The position numbers and the translations under genes are program-made. A stretch of DNA of 64,000 nt from the NCBI RefSeq assembly GCF_900112225.1, contig NZ_FOLD01000022.1, forward strand, positions 1 through 64,000, read 5' to 3'. The notes beneath the pieces were generated by a model, which worked only from the letters and a program-made list of their open reading frames with translations, ran no database searches and had not been told where the DNA came from. This DNA comes from Massilia yuzhufengensis (GTDB lineage: Bacteria; Pseudomonadota; Gammaproteobacteria; Burkholderiales; Burkholderiaceae_D). Below, piece after piece: positions 61,641 through 64,000 of this stretch (position 1 is its first letter; every line of letters starts with the position of its first letter).

Positions 61641-63208
61641 GCGAACGCAGCGCCAGGCTGGACCTTCCGCCGGGCCAGGAACCGGCAGCGCCGGCGCTGT
61701 TCCAGCCCTGGCAGTCCGAGCCCTACGTCCCGCCCAATCCCGAGCCCGACGAAAACATCCGCCATTCGCTGTTCGGCGAAATCCTCGACTGGATGCTGGC
61801 CCCGCTCCTGCTGCTGTGGCCGATGAGCATCGCGATCACCTACCTGGTGGCCAAATCGATCGCCAACCAGCCCTTCGACGACGCGCTCGAAGACCGGGTC
61901 ACCGTGCTGTCGCAGCAGATCCGCACCGTGGCCGGCCAGCCGGTGGTGCAGCTGCCCGGCAGCGCGCGCGACGTGCTGCGCGCCGACGACGTCGACAGCG
62001 TCTACTTCCAGATCAGCGACCCCGCCGGCCAGCATATCGACGGCGACCGCGACCTGCCGCGTCCGCGCGATGGCGACCTCGAAGAGCGCGGCCGCAGCGG
62101 CGCCGTGCTGTTTCGCAACGACAGCATCCACGGCGCGCCGGTGCGGGTCGCCTATTCGTATGTCAACCTGGACCCGCTGCGCGAGCGCGGGGCGGTCCCC
62201 GGACTGGCCCTGGTGCAGGTCGCCGAGACCCTCGACAAGCGCGCCCACCTCGCCAACGAAATCATCAAGGGCGTGATCCTGCCCCAGTTCATCATCCTGC
62301 CGGTGATCCTGGCCCTGGTCTGGTTTGCCCTCTCGCGCGGGCTGTCGCCGCTGGCCGAGCTGCAGCAGCGCATCCGTGCGCGGCCCCAGGACGACCTGTC
62401 GCCGATCGACCCGCGCCAGGTGCCGGAAGAGATTTCGCCGCTGGTCGGCTCGTTCAACGACATGCTCGAGCGCCTGGCCCAGACGGTCGAGATGCAAAAG
62501 CGCTTCATCGCCGACGCCGCGCACCAGATGAAGACCCCGCTGGCCGGCATGCGCATGCAGTCCGAGCTGGCGCTGCGCCAGGTCGACCCGGATGAAATCC
62601 ACCGGTCGCTCGAGCAGCTGGCCAAGAGCTCGGAGTCGGCCACCCGCCTGGTCAACCAGCTGCTGGCGCTGGCGCGCGCCGAGAACCAGCCGCACGCCGG
62701 CCTGGCCTTCGAAGAGCTCGACCTGGTCCAGCTGGCGCGCGCCACCGTGCAGGACTGGGTGCAGGCGTCGTTTGCCCACGGCATCGACCTGGGGTACGAG
62801 TCGCCCAACGGACCGCCGGACGACCTGCTCATCGCCGGCAATGCGCTGATGCTGCGCGAGCTGCTGTCGAACCTGATCGACAACGCGCTGCGCTACACCC
62901 CGCGGGGCGGCAGCGTGACGGTGCGGGTGCGGCGCGACGGCGCGCATGCGCTGCTCGAGGTCGAGGACACCGGCCCCGGCATCGCGCCGGCCGAACGCGC
63001 CCACGTATTCGAGCGCTTCTACCGCATCCTGGGCACCAACGTGCAGGGCAGCGGCCTGGGGCTGGCGATCGTGCGCGAGATCGCCCAGCAGCACGGCGCC
63101 GAGATCGACATCTTCAACAACCCGCGCAGCCACTCCCCCAAGTTTCCGGGCAGCCTGTTCCGCCTGACCTTCCCGCCACCTGTCCACGAGCCCGACGATG
63201 CCGACTGA
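61637..63208 (+). CDS. Sensor histidine kinase (TctE/QseC-like)
   Basis: The 523-residue membrane kinase starts at GTG 61637, overlapping the regulator stop (GTGA). A proline-rich cytoplasmic leader (residues 1-40) precedes a first membrane helix (WMLAPLLLLWPMSIAITYLV). A periplasmic domain of about 150 residues follows, then a second helix (LPQFIILPVILALVWFAL), a HAMP-like segment, the dimerisation helix with phosphoacceptor His296 in AAHQMKTPLAGM, and an ATPase domain with NLIDNALRYTP, DTGPGI and GSGLGLAIV. It overlaps the next gene by 11 bp. Confidence 0.94.
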   Translation: MSERSARLDLPPGQEPAAPALFQPWQSEPYVPPNPEPDENIRHSLFGEILDWMLAPLLLLWPMSIAITYLVAKSIANQPFDDALEDRVTVLSQQIRTVAGQPVVQLPGSARDVLRADDVDSVYFQISDPAGQHIDGDRDLPRPRDGDLEERGRSGAVLFRNDSIHGAPVRVAYSYVNLDPLRERGAVPGLALVQVAETLDKRAHLANEIIKGVILPQFIILPVILALVWFALSRGLSPLAELQQRIRARPQDDLSPIDPRQVPEEISPLVGSFNDMLERLAQTVEMQKRFIADAAHQMKTPLAGMRMQSELALRQVDPDEIHRSLEQLAKSSESATRLVNQLLALARAENQPHAGLAFEELDLVQLARATVQDWVQASFAHGIDLGYESPNGPPDDLLIAGNALMLRELLSNLIDNALRYTPRGGSVTVRVRRDGAHALLEVEDTGPGIAPAERAHVFERFYRILGTNVQGSGLGLAIVREIAQQHGAEIDIFNNPRSHSPKFPGSLFRLTFPPPVHEPDDAD

Positions 63209-63497
63209 ACCCACGCCCCAGCCGCCACTCCAGCGGGAGCAACTGGCCGCCGCGCGCGCGGCGCACTGGCAGGGCACGTCCAGGCTGACCGCGCTGCTGC
63301 TGGCGCTGTGGCTGGCCACCAGCTTCGGCGCCGTGTTCTTTGCGCGCGAGCTGGCGCGCTTCTACCTGTTCGACTGGCCGCTGTCGTTCTACATGGCGGC
63401 GCAGGGCGCCTCGCTGGTGTCGCTGCTGCTGATCGCCATCTACGCCTGGCGCATGCGCCGGCTCGACCAGCGCCACGCGCCGGGAGCCAGGCCATGA
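63198..63497 (+). CDS. DUF4212 small subunit of a sodium/solute symporter
   Basis: The 99-residue protein has two hydrophobic segments (LTALLLALWLATSFGAVFFA and FYMAAQGASLVSLLLIAIYAW) and a WQGTSRLTALLLALWL start. This is the DUF4212 pattern of the small partner encoded next to large SSS-family symporters. It overlaps the kinase end and, as ATGA, the symporter start. Translational coupling through all four genes is likely. Confidence 0.9.
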   Translation: MPTEPTPQPPLQREQLAAARAAHWQGTSRLTALLLALWLATSFGAVFFARELARFYLFDWPLSFYMAAQGASLVSLLLIAIYAWRMRRLDQRHAPGARP

Positions 63498-64000
63498 GCG
63501 GCGCCAAGCCGCCCTATTTCCGCAAGCTGTCGCGCTACTATCTCTGGTACACCGCCTGCTTCGCGCTGTTCCTGGTGGCGCTCGCCCTGCTCGAGCAGGA
63601 AGGCATGCCGCGCCTGTGGATCGGCTACATCTTCATGTTCGCCACCATCGCGCTGTATGCCACCATCGGCGTGGTGGCGCGCACCTCCAACGTCACCGAG
63701 TACTACGTGGCGGGACGGCGCGTGCCGGCCCTGTTCAACGGCATGGCCACCGCGGCCGACTGGATTTCGGCGGCCAGCTTCGTCAGCCTGGCCGGTGGCC
63801 TCTACCTGTACGGCTTCGACGGCCTGGCCTACATCATGGGCTGGACCTGCGGCTTCGTGCTGGTGGCCCTCCTGATCGCGCCCTACCTGCGCAAGTTTGC
63901 CCAGTACACCGTGCCCGACTTCCTGGCGGCGCGCTACGGCGGCGGTGCGGGCGGGCGCGGCGGGCCGGTGCGCGCGCTGGCGGTGGGCGCCACCATCCTG
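63494..64000 (+). CDS. Sodium:solute symporter, N-terminal part (cut by window edge)
   Basis: The first 169 residues are present, with the rest beyond the right edge. Segments YYLWYTACFALFLVALALL, WIGYIFMFATIALYATIGVV, TEYYVAGRRVPALFNGMATAADWISAASF and the VPDFLAARYGG motif identify the SSS family, acetate/organic-acid type (ActP or VC_2705-like). The adjacent DUF4212 subunit supports the VC_2705-like group. The substrate is probably a short-chain organic acid; this is inference. Confidence 0.92.
   Translation, partial: MSGAKPPYFRKLSRYYLWYTACFALFLVALALLEQEGMPRLWIGYIFMFATIALYATIGVVARTSNVTEYYVAGRRVPALFNGMATAADWISAASFVSLAGGLYLYGFDGLAYIMGWTCGFVLVALLIAPYLRKFAQYTVPDFLAARYGGGAGGRGGPVRALAVGATIL

Overview
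The window looks like a chromosomal segment from a Massilia-like member of the Oxalobacteraceae (Betaproteobacteria). The case rests on very high GC content, a recA-recX-(DUF2889)-sucC-sucD-pilA order typical of Burkholderiales, a purC-purE-purK-tsaC block, and two very large TonB-dependent receptors set among plant-polysaccharide genes. This placement is inference from gene content; no 16S or marker search was possible.

Layout. 1-7119: a clipped IS110-type transposase end, msrA, a flavin reductase, an SDR oxidoreductase, an AraC regulator, glutaryl-CoA dehydrogenase and a PAS-PAS-GGDEF-EAL protein. 7116-36909: a 30-kb pectin island. Depolymerisation genes encode a rhamnogalacturonan acetylesterase-like SGNH enzyme, a PL1-CE8 fusion, a GH28 polygalacturonase, a GH105 hydrolase and a DUF4861 protein. 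Uptake genes encode two TonB receptors and an MFS hexuronate-type permease. Catabolic genes encode a complete oxidative galacturonate route: uronate dehydrogenase, SMP-30 lactonase, galactarate dehydratase, KdgD and ketoglutarate semialdehyde dehydrogenase. Together these would take galacturonate through galactaro-lactone, galactarate and 5-keto-4-deoxyglucarate to 2-oxoglutarate. Three FadR-type GntR regulators sit inside. A BlaI gene with a broken M56 partner and an M19 dipeptidase bounded by inverted repeats look like passengers.

37183-64000: mostly housekeeping genes. These include OmpW, a large GDSL lipoprotein, tsaC, purKEC, fba-pyk-pgk, azlCD, a BepA-like M48 protease, moaC, an S9 peptidase, pilA, sucCD, recX-recA, and a two-component system overlapping a DUF4212/sodium-solute symporter operon cut by the right edge.

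Regulation. Five promoters in the pectin island share one architecture: a GGYTnGTCC box, a TTGC-type -35, a TTGGnCnGACCAA palindrome in a 17-bp spacer, and a TAGAAT-type -10. It precedes both paralogous fadR genes (the operator is degenerate at the second), the acetylesterase/PL1-CE8 unit, the first TonB receptor and GH105. A variant precedes the second receptor. A different motif, GTTGTAnGnCAT, sits at the promoters of kdgD, the first fadR and garD. The simplest reading is two FadR-type circuits, one for polymer breakdown and uptake and one for galacturonate/galactarate catabolism. They meet in the garD/GH105 divergent region.

Other signals include tandem SOS promoters in front of recA, a near-consensus sigma-54 promoter with upstream palindromes at pilA, a paired BlaI-type operator, and three inverted pairs of one dispersed repeat of about 34 bp.
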